A DNA stretch of 64,000 nt, taken from the NCBI GenBank assembly GCA_916048095.2, contig OU696572.1, forward strand, positions 6,823,954 to 6,887,953, in the 5' to 3' direction. The translations under genes were made by a program, and so were the position numbers. Source of the stretch: Sacculina carcini. Its lineage: Eukaryota > Arthropoda > Thecostraca > Sacculinidae. Position 1 is the first letter of the stretch. Every line of letters starts with the position of its first letter. Of the stretch, positions 22,691 through 33,471 are shown in pieces. The notes beneath the pieces were generated by a model. That model made no database searches, had not been told where the DNA came from, and saw only the letters and a program-made list of their open reading frames with translations.

Positions 22691-23430
22691 TCGGTACAGA
22701 CGTACGACACGCATCGACCTTTAAGTCTTGGATAGGCCAAGTGCCTGTGTCGGCACGGTTCGCGGATTTCATCAGGTCGCAGTTGGCGCACTACCGAAGC
22801 ACACCGCACTGCAGCACGGGCGTGTCTCCTTCGGAGCTGCTTCACGGGAGAATCAGGCGACTGGCGCTGCCCGTGATAGACGACAGGCCGACGAGAGATG
22901 ATCCTGGCCAGCGTGTGTCAAAGCAACAACGACGGAATGCGGTTGTCTTCAACGCACGGAACGCGGTCCGCAAACCCGGGTTCCAGGTTGGCGATTGCGT
23001 CTACGTCCGTCGGCACGGGCATGTGCCAAAAGGAGAGTCGACGTTCCGGGGTCCTCTTGTGGTGCAGAATCAAAACGGCCCCACGTCGTATCGGTTATCT
23101 GACGGATCGACACGTAACGCGGCCCATCTCGTTCCAGCAGCCAGCTGTTCGTCGTTCGTGAAGCCACCGCAGGAACAGGAGGACGACGAGATTGATTTGC
23201 TACCGCAGACGTCAGTACCCGTCGGCGACACTTCAGGCTCCACTATGGAAGAGCCGATCGCCGACGCAATGACTCACCTAGAAGTCGAGTCGTCGGTAGA
23301 CTACGGCAAGCCCGGCGAGGTACGGCCGGCAGATGTCAATCGCAATTTAACGGAGCTGCCACCATCTCGAAGTGGCCGCCGTCGCTGGAGACCGGCTCGT
23401 GTTAAGAAAGTCAGGCTTAGGGCGAGATAA
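22579..23430 (+). CDS. Chimeric ORF: LINE ORF1 start fused to Gypsy integrase C-terminus
   Basis: One open frame of 283 codons. Residues 1-about 35 (MASKLYTTPPAGRPSGDWPR ...) belong to LINE ORF1. From about residue 48, SARFADFIRSQLAHYRSTPH, CSTGVSPSELLHGR and later VGDCVYVRRHGHVPKGESTF are the integrase C-terminal region (end of core and post-core domain) of a Gypsy element. The frame ends in an acidic linker and a basic SRSGRRRWRPARVKKVRLRAR-like tail (C-terminal 21 residues partly shown). The catalytic D and first zinc motifs are absent, so it cannot integrate DNA. Whether it is expressed is unknown. The junction most likely formed by recombination or by insertion and deletion between two dead elements. 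Confidence 0.6.
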   Translation: MASKLYTTPPAGRPSGDWPRPPKVGRALSHGAGFTSTIGTDVRHASTFKSWIGQVPVSARFADFIRSQLAHYRSTPHCSTGVSPSELLHGRIRRLALPVIDDRPTRDDPGQRVSKQQRRNAVVFNARNAVRKPGFQVGDCVYVRRHGHVPKGESTFRGPLVVQNQNGPTSYRLSDGSTRNAAHLVPAASCSSFVKPPQEQEDDEIDLLPQTSVPVGDTSGSTMEEPIADAMTHLEVESSVDYGKPGEVRPADVNRNLTELPPSRSGRRRWRPARVKKVRLRAR

Positions 23431-23469
23431 TTAGCATACATTGGGTTTTCGGCAAGTGTTACGTTCTGT

Positions 23470-23759
23470 TTTAAGGAGGGGAATATGTAGTGTCTATGGT
23501 GATCCATTATTGTCTCTCATATTGTGTTTGTTGCGTGTGTGCGGTTATTGAGACGATGACGTGTAACTGTTCAGCCAATCGGGTAACAGGGCGTAACAAT
23601 TGCGAGGTCAAATGGTAAGTTCGATCGGGGTTGGATTCAGTCCTTGGGTAGGTCTTGTGTCGTGTGTTTGTGTAATATAGTGTTGTTTTGTGCCACGCCT
23701 TTTTCCATATCCCGACGTTATAATCACTAACACGCGTTCTGATTGCTACAGCCACAACA
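23470..23759 (+). repeat. Probable Gypsy 3' LTR relic with polypurine tract
   Basis: After the integrase stop, ttttaaggaggggaa (23470-23483) looks like a polypurine tract. It is followed by tgtagtgtctatgg, which starts with TG as LTRs do, and the block ends near gccacaaca (23759), giving a TG...CA segment of about 274 bp. There is no second LTR in the window to compare, so the 3' limit is a guess. Confidence 0.4.
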
Positions 23760-24756
23760 TGACGAGTCTGTGCGGTACATTTAAATCAACGAGTATATTT
23801 CCAAATTCAAAAAAGAGCAGTCCAGGCAGTAATACTAGTCTTGTTTCGCATTGCTGAACACAGTTACACAGGCTTGCATATCGAGCACATTTCGAGCAGT
23901 GGTCATTTGAGACACTTACACGCCCATAATGAAATTAAAGTAGAGAAGCGATAAAGTAAAACACAACACTAATGGTCATATGGGTCTCTAGTTGTTACGG
24001 AAACACGACATTTTTAATTGTTACGGAAACAAATTTTTTATTGTCCTAAAAGGAGCTTTGTTTCATTGGGTAGATTAATAAATGATTGCGGAGCTTGAAA
24101 GAAGATACTTTTTTGAAAAGTTCTGTTCGGAAGGATGGCAATTCAAGGTCTGTTTCCTTGGCTCTGGTATGTACAGGTAGCTCTTATATTTCTTGTATGT
24201 ACACGTGGCTCTTGTATTCCATGGTCAATTTGATTGAAGAATGTGTATGATCCTATCGTTTTATATATAAGTAATATTGAATAGAACTCGTGTATACAAT
24301 TTACATTCAAGTGAAGGAGTTAAGGAGGTGATGTTGTAACGACTTCACGTTGGTCCCACATGCGGGACCCCCACCACCTACTGCTTGGACAACCACATCC
24401 TGTGTGCAGTACATGTAACGCATCTCTCTCCGTGCGACACGTGTTGTTTGAATCATGAAGCAAGTCCTAATCATGAATTGAGCCGTCGCTGATTGTTTCG
24501 TCGAAAATATGCTATTGACGAGATTATTGGACAGACTGTCGCTGCCGTTTTTGACGGCCGGCTGTTTTCTCTCATTTAATTATTGCGATTTAGCGTTATT
24601 TTTACACTAAATCAATAATGATGTATGATTTCGATTTTTATGATCAATGCTAATGAATTGATTTTAAATCGATTTTTTACAATACATTTTCATTGACTCA
24701 ATCATGACATGAGATTTGTTTATCTTGATTTTGATTTATCATCCTGTTTCATTGAC
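23760..24756. other. Intron sequence, no recognised gene
   Basis: AT-rich. A purine-rich taaggaggtga followed by tgttgtaacgac near 24320-24340 resembles an LTR start but has no partner here. The final 150 bases before 24757 may be a LINE 3' UTR, judged by the tail that follows. Confidence 0.5.
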
Positions 24757-24830
24757 TGGGGGCGCCATATGGTCTGATAGGCCGGTGCGCCCCTCAAATA
24801 ATAATTGTCATCATCATCAAACTATGGTAA
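24757..24830 (+). repeat. LINE-type 3' terminal hairpin, copy 2
   Basis: gggggcgccatatggtctga and ggccggtgcgcccct form a GC-rich stem, followed by aataataattgtcatcatca. It is close to the blocks at 1-60 and 26448-26500. With the LINE 5' part at 21841-22690 it may mark the two ends of one internally deleted copy, split by the Gypsy fragment (inference). Confidence 0.6.
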
Positions 24831-25149
24831 AGGATGTTTGATAAAAACTAAATGGGTTCATTGAACCTGTTGGTATTTGCGGAGTTAATTTATTCATTAT
24901 CATGAGCACCAATTACTGAAACGTTTGCAGCCCTGGACGAACACAGTAATTTTGTGAACACGAACACACACACGCACACATTAACAAACACAGTAATTTT
25001 GTGATCCGTATATTTCAAGATTTTGGGTTGCCGATTTGTGATATATCATATTGTTCAGTAAACTCATATTTTTCGCTCTAGCATGCAAAGCCTAGTTTGG
25101 AGGATTTGTTTTGTTTGCATGTGGGCACGGTTGTGTGTCTGGTGGTCAG

Positions 25150-25310
25150 TAATTGCCGAGGGTCAGTGGCAGTTGCTTGAGCCACTCATGTTGGTCGAAG
25201 TGACGGGTCCGGCCGAGTTTCAAAACGTCGTGTCGGCGCAGATCAGCAGACGCCACGGCCAGGCCAGCGGACAGCACAGCACGCACGGCTGGTTCACCAT
25301 CACGGCTGAG
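25150..25310 (+). CDS. GFM1: Mitochondrial elongation factor G1, internal exon (domain V start)
   Basis: The 161-base exon completes a Val codon with the previous exon, then encodes IAEGQWQLLEPLMLVEVTGP, AEFQNVVSAQISRRHGQASG and QHSTHGWFTITAE, ending in phase 0. LLEP-M-VEV and the SRRHG turn are the first strands of the C-terminal domain V, which contacts the ribosomal stalk base. The acceptor (ctggtggtcag) has a weak pyrimidine tract; it was chosen because it alone keeps the phase and gives GAVKE-V-IAEGQWQ, which fits the family. Donor gtattt. A longer spurious open frame begins at 25083 in the intron. Confidence 0.93.
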
Positions 25311-25370
25311 GTATTTCATGCCTATATTGTCTGTACTGTCTCATACACAATGCAGCCGAGTGCCTCAGGT

Positions 25371-25590
25371 GCATGTATTTCGTGCGCGAACGGTTCGGAC
25401 TCGATTCCCTGGCAAGATGGAAAGGTTGGACTGATTTTCTAAAATGTGGGGTGCATTTCTCATATGGTGGATATCGGGTGTGCGCGCAGTCGGGCAGTTT
25501 TCTGTGTGTGCTGGCCGTGATTACGTCCAGACGGGGTCGTGAGATTGAGGCGTGAGACTGCTATCAAGATCTCACGTGTGACGCATAACA
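25371..25590 (+). mobile_element. tRNA-derived SINE, copy 1 (degraded)
   Basis: It contains a decayed B-box-like gactcgattcc followed by ctggcaagatggaaaggttg, then a body with tgtgcgcgcagtcgggcagt and tgtgtgctggccgtga. The segment parallels the copy at 36249-36530 (cgactccctgccgagatgga ..., gtgcgcgcagccgtgcggtt, tgtgctggcggtga). The tRNA A-box half is mostly lost. It lies just downstream of a GFM1 exon. Confidence 0.55.
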
Positions 25591-25595
25591 ACAAA

Positions 25596-25662
25596 TGTAT
25601 TGTTCCTTGAAAAAACCAGTGGTTTTTGGTTTAAAAAAATAAAAAAATACAAACCCTGGTCT
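25596..25662. repeat. hAT terminal relic (caaaccctg end)
   Basis: A short T/A-rich segment ends in caaaccctg, the same terminal word as the hAT end at 20974-20982. No matching left end or duplication was found, so only one end or a tiny MITE remains. Confidence 0.3.
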
Positions 25663-26447
25663 TAACTAGACTGATAATAAATTCTCATTTAGAATAGTTT
25701 GAGATCAAGATTATAATAATTGTGGGAATTATATGATTTTTCATTTAAATTCAAATTTTTCCTCAATAATAGTTCGATTTTTTTCTTGCAGGAACAAATG
25801 CTTCAATTTGATACCCAATTTGTTCTCCAATTGCATTTGCAACACAAGTTACAAGTGAAACAACTGCGCGGTGCTAGGCAAAATTGCGTACTGCTACATC
25901 GGGCGCGAAAACTTCATGTTCAATGCGGCAGGGTATACGAGATATTCTAGACTAAAATGGTTGTGATTTTCGGCTTTTTCAGGCCGAAAAACATTGGTAA
26001 CCGTGCAGGAGGATATAAAAATAGAAAAAAGTCATTTTTGAACAGGTATAATGTATGTTACCTGGTTCTCTTTTCATCCAGAAAATGTATCGTATCTTCT
26101 CAAAATTCTGATAAACTAGTCGAAAAATAGAGCGTCACCTAATTGAGCAGGCACCTCTAATTGAACGTCACTATGGCGGAAGGTTTGAAAATAAATGGCA
26201 TACCGTTCTAATAGAGGGTTTACGATATATAAGTATACATTAGCCGCCAAAAGTTTGGATGCACCATTGTTGATAGCATACATTTTCGTGTAAGTTGGTC
26301 ATAAATTAGAAAGCCCTCGCTTTGAACATCATGGTTTAGCTATACATATTTATTCATGACTGACAGCGAACATAAGGTTGACCAGAATACTGCAATTTTT
26401 TCTTTATACCTTTTATTTGCAAAAAAAACAATCCCGTGATCGAAACA
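25663..26447. other. Intron sequence, no recognised gene
   Basis: AT-rich. A small open frame at 25720-25950 has Gln/Leu-rich content without a recognised family. No splice-flanked conserved exon was seen. Confidence 0.5.
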
Positions 26448-26500
26448 GGACATGGTCCGACAGGCCGGTACGCCCCTTGAACCCTTCAGGTTTTAAAATT
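26448..26500 (+). repeat. LINE-type 3' terminal hairpin, copy 3 (partial)
   Basis: gacatggtccgacaggccgg followed by tacgccccttgaacccttca matches the 3' portion of the hairpin block at 24757-24800; the left arm is eroded. Confidence 0.45.
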
Positions 26501-26814
26501 GATTTTCACAATTGTAAAACTGATTTTCAGTTTTAAAAATTGACGTAAATGGTAGTGTAAAGTGAGAAGCGTAAACAATAAATGCATAAACGAAACACAC
26601 GGTCGCAAGTATGGGTTCCTATTAACGCTGCTAGCAAGATTCAATAGAAGAAATATTTAGATGAAAAATAAACTGTATTAACTTTTGACAACCCTAGTAA
26701 TATATTGATTAGAACTGGGAATTTTGTGATATTTTAAATTGTAATGTTTTCATTATGTGAAGCAAAATGCCAAAATGTTGTTAAAAGCCCCAATTCAATT
26801 TTTATATTAGTGAA

Positions 26815-26981
26815 TTTACGATATATTTACACGACAGAGCAATACAATAACACGGAACACAATACCTAAATACCAAGGAGCGACACACACAGACACTGCT
26901 GAACACACACTGCCTGACGGCCGTTAGCGGCACCCACGCATGATACACTGGCGCCCTCTGGCGGTGTAGCCACACACTACA
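26815..26981 (-). repeat. Gypsy D 3' LTR
   Basis: 167-bp terminal repeat. On the minus strand it begins TGTAGTGTGTGG directly after the purine-rich tract. Compared with the 5' copy it differs by several substitutions and short indels, so the insertion is old relative to the three intact elements on the right of the window. The outer boundary is fixed by the gtgaa duplication; without it the end would be ambiguous because the 5' copy is altered there. Confidence 0.65.
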
Positions 26982-26989
26982 TTTCCCCT

Positions 26990-28120
26990 TCAAGTGGTGG
27001 AGGGGGCGCTGACGGCTCTGCAGACGTAATCGCTCAGATGCGACGGTGGTCTGCGTGGTCGGGAGCTCCGGCGGAGTTGCGGGGTTCGTGAGTTCTCCGA
27101 TGTCCCGCCCACATTCTCCCCCGGCGGCGGCGGTGCGGGTCTGCTGCTGGTCTCCTGCGACCGTAGCGGCGCCGTACCGGCGGATGCAGGTATGGCGCCG
27201 CTCTGGAGGCGGCTGCACCTCTCAGATGGAGGCGGCTGCACCTCGGGTAGCGGTTGCACTTTGAGAGGCGGCTGGTCCTCGGACGAGGGTGCGTTGGCTG
27301 CGGATCGCAGGTGTCTACGGTTGCGCCAGTAGAGACCGCCGTACGGTAGGCGCACAGCGTACTGGCGGCGACCAGTCATGGCGACCACGCCAGTCCGGTC
27401 CCAGCGGTCGGATATCGGGTCCTGAAGAGCCACCGTTGTGCCGGGCAGCAACGGCGGCAACTCCTTAGCCGACCGGTTGTATTGGGCGACCTGCTTGTTG
27501 TGCAAGGTCGCCGGTCGCACTCAGTAGTGGGCGGCTGCCACTCCGGCAGGAACGAGCGTGGATGCGCGGGACGACACGGGGCGGCCGTACAAAAGCTGCG
27601 CGGGAAAGCGACCGTCGGCACCCGGCGCGTTGCACAGCTCCAACAGGCCGGCGACAAAGGCGTATGTGTCGATGTTCCCGTCGTGCGCCGCCTTCTGAAT
27701 GAGCGGCTTCACCCGTTTCACGGCGGACTCAGCGTTCCCATTAGAAGACGGGAAATGCGGACTGGAGACGCGGTGACGTATGTGCCAAAATCGTTGCCAA
27801 AATCATTGCAAACACCTGCCGGAGCAGCTTCACCAGCTGGTGAGCGGAAGTGTCCCGGCCACAGTTGAACACCAGTGGCCAGTTGGAGAACCGGACCGAG
27901 TACGCGAGGTAGGTCTTCCCTGTGTGTTGGAAGAAATCCGCGGACACCGATTCAAAATGACGTGTCGGGTGCGGTTCCATCATGTACGGCTCCTTTTTCT
28001 TGCTGTCTTTATATTGTAGACATGTCGTACATGATGCTACGGCAGTGGCGATCTCATTGTTCAGGCCCGGCCAGAAGACTGTTTGTCGTCCGCGTTGCAC
28101 AGCCCTGGCCTGCTCCTGGT
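26990..28120 (-). pseudogene. Gypsy D integrase, broken
   Basis: Minus-strand pieces: VFWPGLNNEIATAVASCTTC (zinc region, 28000-28080), SADFFQHTGKTYLAYSVRFS (first catalytic Asp region), then a gap in the core, then KRVKPLIQKAAHDGNIDTYA, RFPAQLLYGRPV, and the C-terminal LPPLLPGTTVALQDPISDRW, WRNRRHLRSA and RRSSRPRRPPSHLSDYV. Multiple frames are involved. The middle and last catalytic residues are not recoverable. Confidence 0.7.
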
Positions 28121-28154
28121 GACTGTCGTGGAGCTGACGGAGGGTGTCCTTCCG

Positions 28155-29931
28155 CTAACACCTAGGCACAAGCAGGCGGCAGCCAACCAGGATCAGGCCA
28201 TGGTCGGCAGTGAGCTGGTCGCGCACGCCCCAGAATGGGTGGAGACTGGCGGGCAGCAGATGTTTGTGCTGAGGGAAGCCGCCCAGCACGTACGTCATCA
28301 ATTGGCGACACTCGTCGTCGGCCAGAGACGCAGCTCGCACCGCCTCCAGGGTGGTGTCAATCGGTGACGTGCGATGACCCAGGTCGTCTGCGTCTGTGAA
28401 TGCGTCCAACGTCTGGAAGAAGAATCCAGACGAGCACTCGTCAACGTCCACGTCAGCATCAGCAGGCTGGGAAAGTGCGCGCGACAGAGCGTCGGCGATG
28501 TTGTGCTTTGCACCCGGTCTCCAGCTAGCGACACAAGTCAGGTGCAGCAGACGCTGTCGCATACGTTGCAGGCGCGGGTTGGAGATGTCTCCGAGTGCCT
28601 TCTCGTTCAGTATCGGAACGAGAGGCTTGTGATCGGTGACCACACTGAGCGTGGGGAGGCCGGCCAGATACTGGTGGCATTTCTGACATGCCCACACAAC
28701 TGCCAGCATCTCCAACTCACATACAGCATACCTGCTTTCGGTGTCGGACACAAATCGCCACCCACACTGGATAAACTGCCAACGGCCTTGATTATCCCGC
28801 TGGCGAAACACGAATCCGAGACCTTTACCATGTGCTGCGTCCCTCTCCAGCATTGTGGGCCGCGTTTGGTCGAAGTGAACGAGCACAGGAGGGCTGGCCA
28901 ACGCGCGCTTGACCCCCGTGAAAGCCGCATCGTGCTGTGTTGTCCACTGCCACTCAACGCCTTTGCGAAGCAGCTGGCGCAGGGGCTCGGCAGCGGAGGC
29001 AATGGAGTCCGAGAAATCGCAGAACTGGTTCGCCAAGCCGAGAAAGGACCGCAGGGATGTGAGGCGAGTTTCCCGTCGGTGCGGAAAACTGCAAGGGCTC
29101 GAATTTTCTTGTGGTCGGCGTTGACGTGGAATCCACAAAAATTGGCGGACGTGGCGGCGAACATAATTTGTTGACGGTTCAACGTAACGCCGGCGTCGTC
29201 GAAGCATTGTAGCAGCTGCCAAACTCGCTGCAGATGCTCGTCGTAGCTGGCGGTATACACCAGCACGTCGTCCACGATCTTGCAGTAGTCGGGTAGCCCC
29301 GCCAAGGCGACGTCGCCGCGTCGGTTGAATTCGTCGCCGCTGGAGACCAGGCTCATCGGCGCGCGACAGAACCTGAATCGGCCCCACGGGGTGATGAAGG
29401 TGGTGAGGTATCTGTCCTCGCGCCGCAAGGGCACCTGAAAGTACCCTTGTAATGCATGCAACCACCGATTGCCGAGACCCATACTGCTCACAGCCTCCAC
29501 ATGCGAGCGAACCGGATGCTTAGGCCGACGATGTTGAGGCGTGTGAAGTCCACCGTGAGTCGGCAGCCGTTTGGCGTTCCGTCTGCCTTGTGCTTGCCGA
29601 CAACGACGATGGGTGAGCACCAGTCCGTTGGGTGGGAGACAGGCTCAATGACGCCCTGCTGCTGAAGCTGCTCCAGCTGCTATTGTGCCTGGGCGCGATG
29701 GCAGAACGGCACGGAGCGGGGAGCCGTCACGTTGTACGGCACCGCGTCATCGCGCAGATCGATCCGCATTGACCCGCCTTTCATCTCCCGGAGAGGACCG
29801 TCCGTGGAGAACACACGAGGGAAGGCCGTTATAAGCTGCTCGCTGTGCGCACGGCGGTCCGCCGCTGTTGGCTGAGCTGTGTTGGTCCAGCGTGGGCATT
29901 GCCGAGGCGTGGCTGCCGGTCTAGCGGCCAC
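28155..29931 (-). pseudogene. Gypsy D reverse transcriptase and RNase H, broken
   Basis: Minus-strand RT pieces include QQQGVIEPVSHPTDWCSPIV, CRLTVDFTRLN and KIVDDVLVYTASYDEHL (the active site has the VDD form). The RNase H frame is long and open (from about 28900 down to 28400): GKGLGFVFRQRDNQGRWQFI, VSDTESRYAVCELEMLAVVW, LSVVTDHKPLVPILNEKALG and GAKHNIADALSRALS. Stops and frame changes occur in the RT half. It is followed on the minus strand by the integrase remains. Confidence 0.75.
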
Positions 29932-30015
29932 CTAGTGTTGTTCGCGAGACATCTGCCTAGAGAATGCGCGGTGCAGTAGACGCAGCTCCACTGCGTCCCG
30001 CCAGCAGAGCAGAGC

Positions 30016-31314
30016 TTAGCGCACTGACGGCACAACGTGCAGAGTGGAGCGGCAGGAGGCATCACCGAGTCGCAAGACTGCCTCGCACGTGCCCAGACAC
30101 CGCAGTAACTGGCCGTTGGCGACCCGCAAGCGGTACCGCGGTGGGCGCAAACTGCTGTTGGTCACTCCAAGTTGCTGCGCTACACCAGCGTCAATTACCG
30201 ACACACCGGCGCCGGAATCGTATCGCCACTTGACCTCGCGCGGCGCGCGGCCCTCTACGGAAACGATCATGTTAACAGCGGTTATGCGCGTGTGTTTAAT
30301 ATCACCAATAACATCGCCGATATACGAACACAAAGCAGGTGTATTAACATCCACAACACCGTCAATATCATCATCAGTGTCATCGGCGACATCTCTGACA
30401 AAATTTTCCCGACGACGGCCGGCACGGGGCTGTGATGAGCGGCAGACGCGCGTGTAGTGCCCGCGCTTTCCGCACCAACGACACAAACTCTCCGCGGCGC
30501 GGCACGGGGCCGACTGATGATGCTGCCCACACCGCACACAAGGGGCGGAACCATCCTCGCGGTCTGACTGCCGGCTCCGTTGACTGTGCATGCGCGGCTG
30601 CTGACGGCGTACAGCAGCGACCTCTGTGCGGGGAACCAGTCACATCGGCCGAGGTGCTTCGCATAGCTGCAGCGTTGAGGCGGGCCGACTCAGCCGATTG
30701 GCTTATTCTGAGTGCCTTGTCCAAAAGCTGGTCCCTGTGCGCGACCTGTAGGAGCTGGTGCAGAGCGGCAGTCGGTCGTCCCCATCACCAGCTGATCGCG
30801 AAGACGCTCGTCGCGACAGGCAGCGCAAAAATCGCAGCTGGCAGCGATATCTCGCAGCGAGGGCAAGAATTCGCCCACATTTTCGCCGTCCTGCTGTCGA
30901 CGGACAAAGAAGCGCCGGCGTTCCACCAGCACATTCTGCTGCGACTGCTGATACTCCTCCAACAGGCGGATGCAGGCGGGCAAATCAGCCGTCGCCGGCA
31001 GCGTCAGTGAGTGTCGGATGACGCGGCACCACTCGTCGTCCAGCAGAGTAGTGAGCAGCGCTTGCTGCTGCGCAGGGCTCATGTATTATCTTTCATGTAT
31101 TATATGTGGTGTATGACAGCACGCGCTCCTTCCAAGAAGCGAAGTCGGCCGCCGATGCAGCGTAGGCCAGACGGGCTGATGCCTGGCAACGAACCATGGT
31201 ACGTGAGGCTTCTGCAGGTGCGCTGGCGGGGGCTGCCATTGCAAGCTGCTGGCGGGCGAGCTGAATCACCAACTCTGTGAGCTGGTCCAGCTTCTGCTGT
31301 TGGTCGTCTCGCAC
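30016..31314 (-). pseudogene. Gypsy D gag and protease, broken
   Basis: The start is placed at the Met at 31314 (MRDDQQQKLDQLTELVIQLA). Gag continues in other frames (LLDDEWCRVIRHSLTLPATA, ENVGEFLPSLRDIAASCDFC, DERLRDQLVMG). Zinc motifs: CVRCGQHHQSAPC and CRWCGKRGHYTRVC. The protease motif DSGAGVSVID is intact in sequence (about 30190). At least two frame breaks occur in gag. Confidence 0.7.
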
Positions 31315-31432
31315 AACAGCAGAACGCTATTTACACGACATATCAATACAATAACACGGAACACAAGGAGCGAGACACACACAAACACTGCTGAACACAC
31401 ACTGCCTGACGGCCGTTAGCGTCACCCACGCC

Positions 31433-32321
31433 TAGTGATGCAAAAAAAACGTTTTTTTTGGTTGCGGTTTTTTTGCAAAAAACGGTTTTTTAGGTTTTTT
31501 TTTAAGAATTAGCCCCAATTGTCATTAACTGTTTTTTTTAGTAACCTGTTTAGTAACCTATTTTTAGAACTGGTTTTATAGATGATGGTTTCTTTGATGT
31601 AGTTATTTGTGTTCAAATACTTTTTTGTACATCAAATATATTTCCTCAGTTGTTTTTTTTCCTACACGAAAATATTGTCCGTTTTTCTGGTCCGTTGCCA
31701 CTGCGACCCGCTTTTATTCGTAGTCTCATTAGGGACACTAAGTTTGTGTGCATATTCGTAGTATTTGTGTAAATATTTGCAGTGTTTGTACTCTTATATT
31801 TGCAAATAATTGATCTGCTGAATGAAATGATGAAACTTATTATAACCAACGTAGTTAATTTCTGGCAGTAAAAAGTTAATTTGTAAAAAATAAAAATAAA
31901 TTATGCCACCTGTTGTTTTTTTAAACAGTTTCAGATCTTAGCATAAAAAACGGTTCTCAAACCCTGCTTTCTTACACAATGATTAACTCAATAATTGAAT
32001 GCAAAACTGTACTGTACATAGAAGTGCCGCACAGTACCGTGCAAACAATGATATTAGGCCTTTCAGACACATTATAACAATTATATTGTGCATATTTAAT
32101 GATAATTCAATTTGATAGGGACACTAATAGCATGAATAACCCATGTGTTGATAAAAATAATTCATTTAACATCCCAAATATATCATTTCTATAATTTGAA
32201 TTCTTTGATGACTCTTCAAAAAAACAAAAAGAACGTGTTTTTTTTGGTCGCGGTTTTTTTTGGCAAAAAAAAACGGGTTTTTTTTTAAAAAAAATGTCTG
32301 TTTTTTTAGGTCGCATCTCTA
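31433..32321. mobile_element. 889-bp hAT-type element inserted in Gypsy D LTR
   Basis: The ends tagtgatgc / gcatctcta are near-inverted and flanked by a perfect 8-bp duplication cccacgcc (31425-31432 and 32322-32329). The empty site survives in the other Gypsy D LTR as cacccacgcatgatacactg (26931-26950), confirming the insertion point. The interior is full of T-rich strings (gttttttttggttgcggttt type) at both ends, probably subterminal binding repeats. No transposase. Confidence 0.88.
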
Positions 32322-32379
32322 CCCACGCCTGATACACTGGCATCTGGCGCCATCTGGCGGTGCCGCACACTACAGTGAA

Positions 32380-32516
32380 CTTTGGACCCTCATGGATAAT
32401 TTGCGATTATTTCCTAAAGGTGGTTCCATCGGGGAACCACCATTAGGAAGGCTAAATTTTCTCAGCATGTGTCGAAAGTATTACTCTAATTGAGCCATTC
32501 CGATAAGGTAGTAGTG
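32380..32516. other. Short intron segment
   Basis: Flank between Gypsy D and the nested hAT pair; it contains a local inverted repeat (ggtggttcc ... ggaaccacc) near 32421-32442. Confidence 0.5.
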
Positions 32517-32621
32517 CAGTGGCGATACCAAGGTGTTTCAGGTTGTGGGCTAAGGAAAAGATGCGGAGGCTTGGCGAAACATGAGGAACTACATACGAAA
32601 TAGTGACGATTCAGTGATGAC

Positions 32622-33471
32622 TAGAGTTGGGAATTTTATGTGATCACATAACAAATATTTTTTCACATAAAATGTCAATTTCACCTAAAAATACTGTTCA
32701 AATTTGTCATTCTATAGGTTGCGCCCGGAATTAATCTATTCTGTTAATAATTGTAATTACACAGATGACGGATTCAACACGCTATAGTACACTCAAACAC
32801 TGCATACATCTACAATATTAACGCCAGCAACAATGTTAAGAATGAAAATATAGCAACGTTCCTGATAGCTTCTCAAGTCCGGACACAATGAACGTCGCAC
32901 GGAGTACCCTTAGGTAACTACAGTATGGGTTGTGGGTGTGGCTTAATTGGTGTTATCAAATCGCTCCAAGCTAGGTACATGTACCATTGGCTTTTTGGGA
33001 AGATAGGATCATGCATACATGTACTTCATATTTTCATTATTTTTATTAGTATTAGGAAAAACATAGGAAGATAATGTTTTGCGTTGCATGTGAGAAAAAC
33101 GTGTCCGCTGGTCACAAGTCGCAGCTCGATCGGCACAAGAAATCGGCTGCTCACTGGAAAAGCATATCAACTATACATGCAGAATCGAATCTTTGCGCCT
33201 CGAAGCAAAAGTACAAAAATGACACCACTACAGTGCCGCCTCCTTCCATGAACATTTCGAGTGTGGTTTCTCATGTTTCGCAAGGCCTTATTTTCCTTAG
33301 TCCCCCTCAAGCCCCCCCGGACTCTGGTGCCGCCACTGCATCTCTACCTTATCGGAGGGTCCAATCAAGGTGAAACATATTTAGGGACTTTTGACAACAT
33401 AGTTTGGCATTTATCGTCACATAATAAAAACATAAAACGCCAAAAATCATCACATAAAATTCCCAACTCTA
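32622..33471. mobile_element. 850-bp hAT transposon with 23-bp perfect terminal repeats
   Basis: The left end tagagttgggaattttatgt (23 bases in all, to gat) is exactly inverted at 33449-33471. A perfect 8-bp duplication gtgatgac flanks it (32614-32621 and 33472-33479). It carries a short ORF with a zinc-finger start (33074-33373) but no catalytic region, so it is a deletion derivative of an autonomous hAT. A diverged inverted partial copy lies at 33905-34172. Confidence 0.92.
33074..33373 (+). pseudogene. N-terminal zinc-finger remnant of a hAT transposase
   Basis: The open frame of 99 codons begins MFCVACEKNVSAGHKSQLDR HKKSAAH (spaced here at 20), with C-x2-C and H-x5-H spacing as in the BED-like/CGGBP-type finger found at the N-terminus of some hAT transposases. 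After about residue 55 the sequence is low complexity and without the DDE/hATC domains. It sits inside a hAT with intact ends, which supports the assignment. The finger might still bind the element ends, but this is inference. Confidence 0.55.

Larger units (their letters stand above)
26815..32374 (-). mobile_element. Gypsy-type LTR retrotransposon (element D), decayed, minus strand
   Basis: Terminal repeats at 26815-26981 and about 31324-32374 share aatacaataacacggaacac and ctgcctgacggccgttagcg. Read on the minus strand they begin TGTAGTGTG. The flanks show gtgaa on both sides (26810-26814 and 32375-32379). A polypurine tract (minus ttgaaggggaaa) precedes the 3' LTR. Internal order on the minus strand: gag, CCHC-protease, RT, RNase H, integrase. 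There are many stops and a deletion in the integrase. The 5' LTR is split by a hAT (31433-32321). It lies antisense to GFM1 inside its 9-kb last intron. Confidence 0.8.

Noticed and set aside
25083-25442. A 119-codon protein gene starting at 25083
   Set aside because: Only 25150-25310 is conserved (GFM1 domain V); the ends of the open frame are intron read-through.
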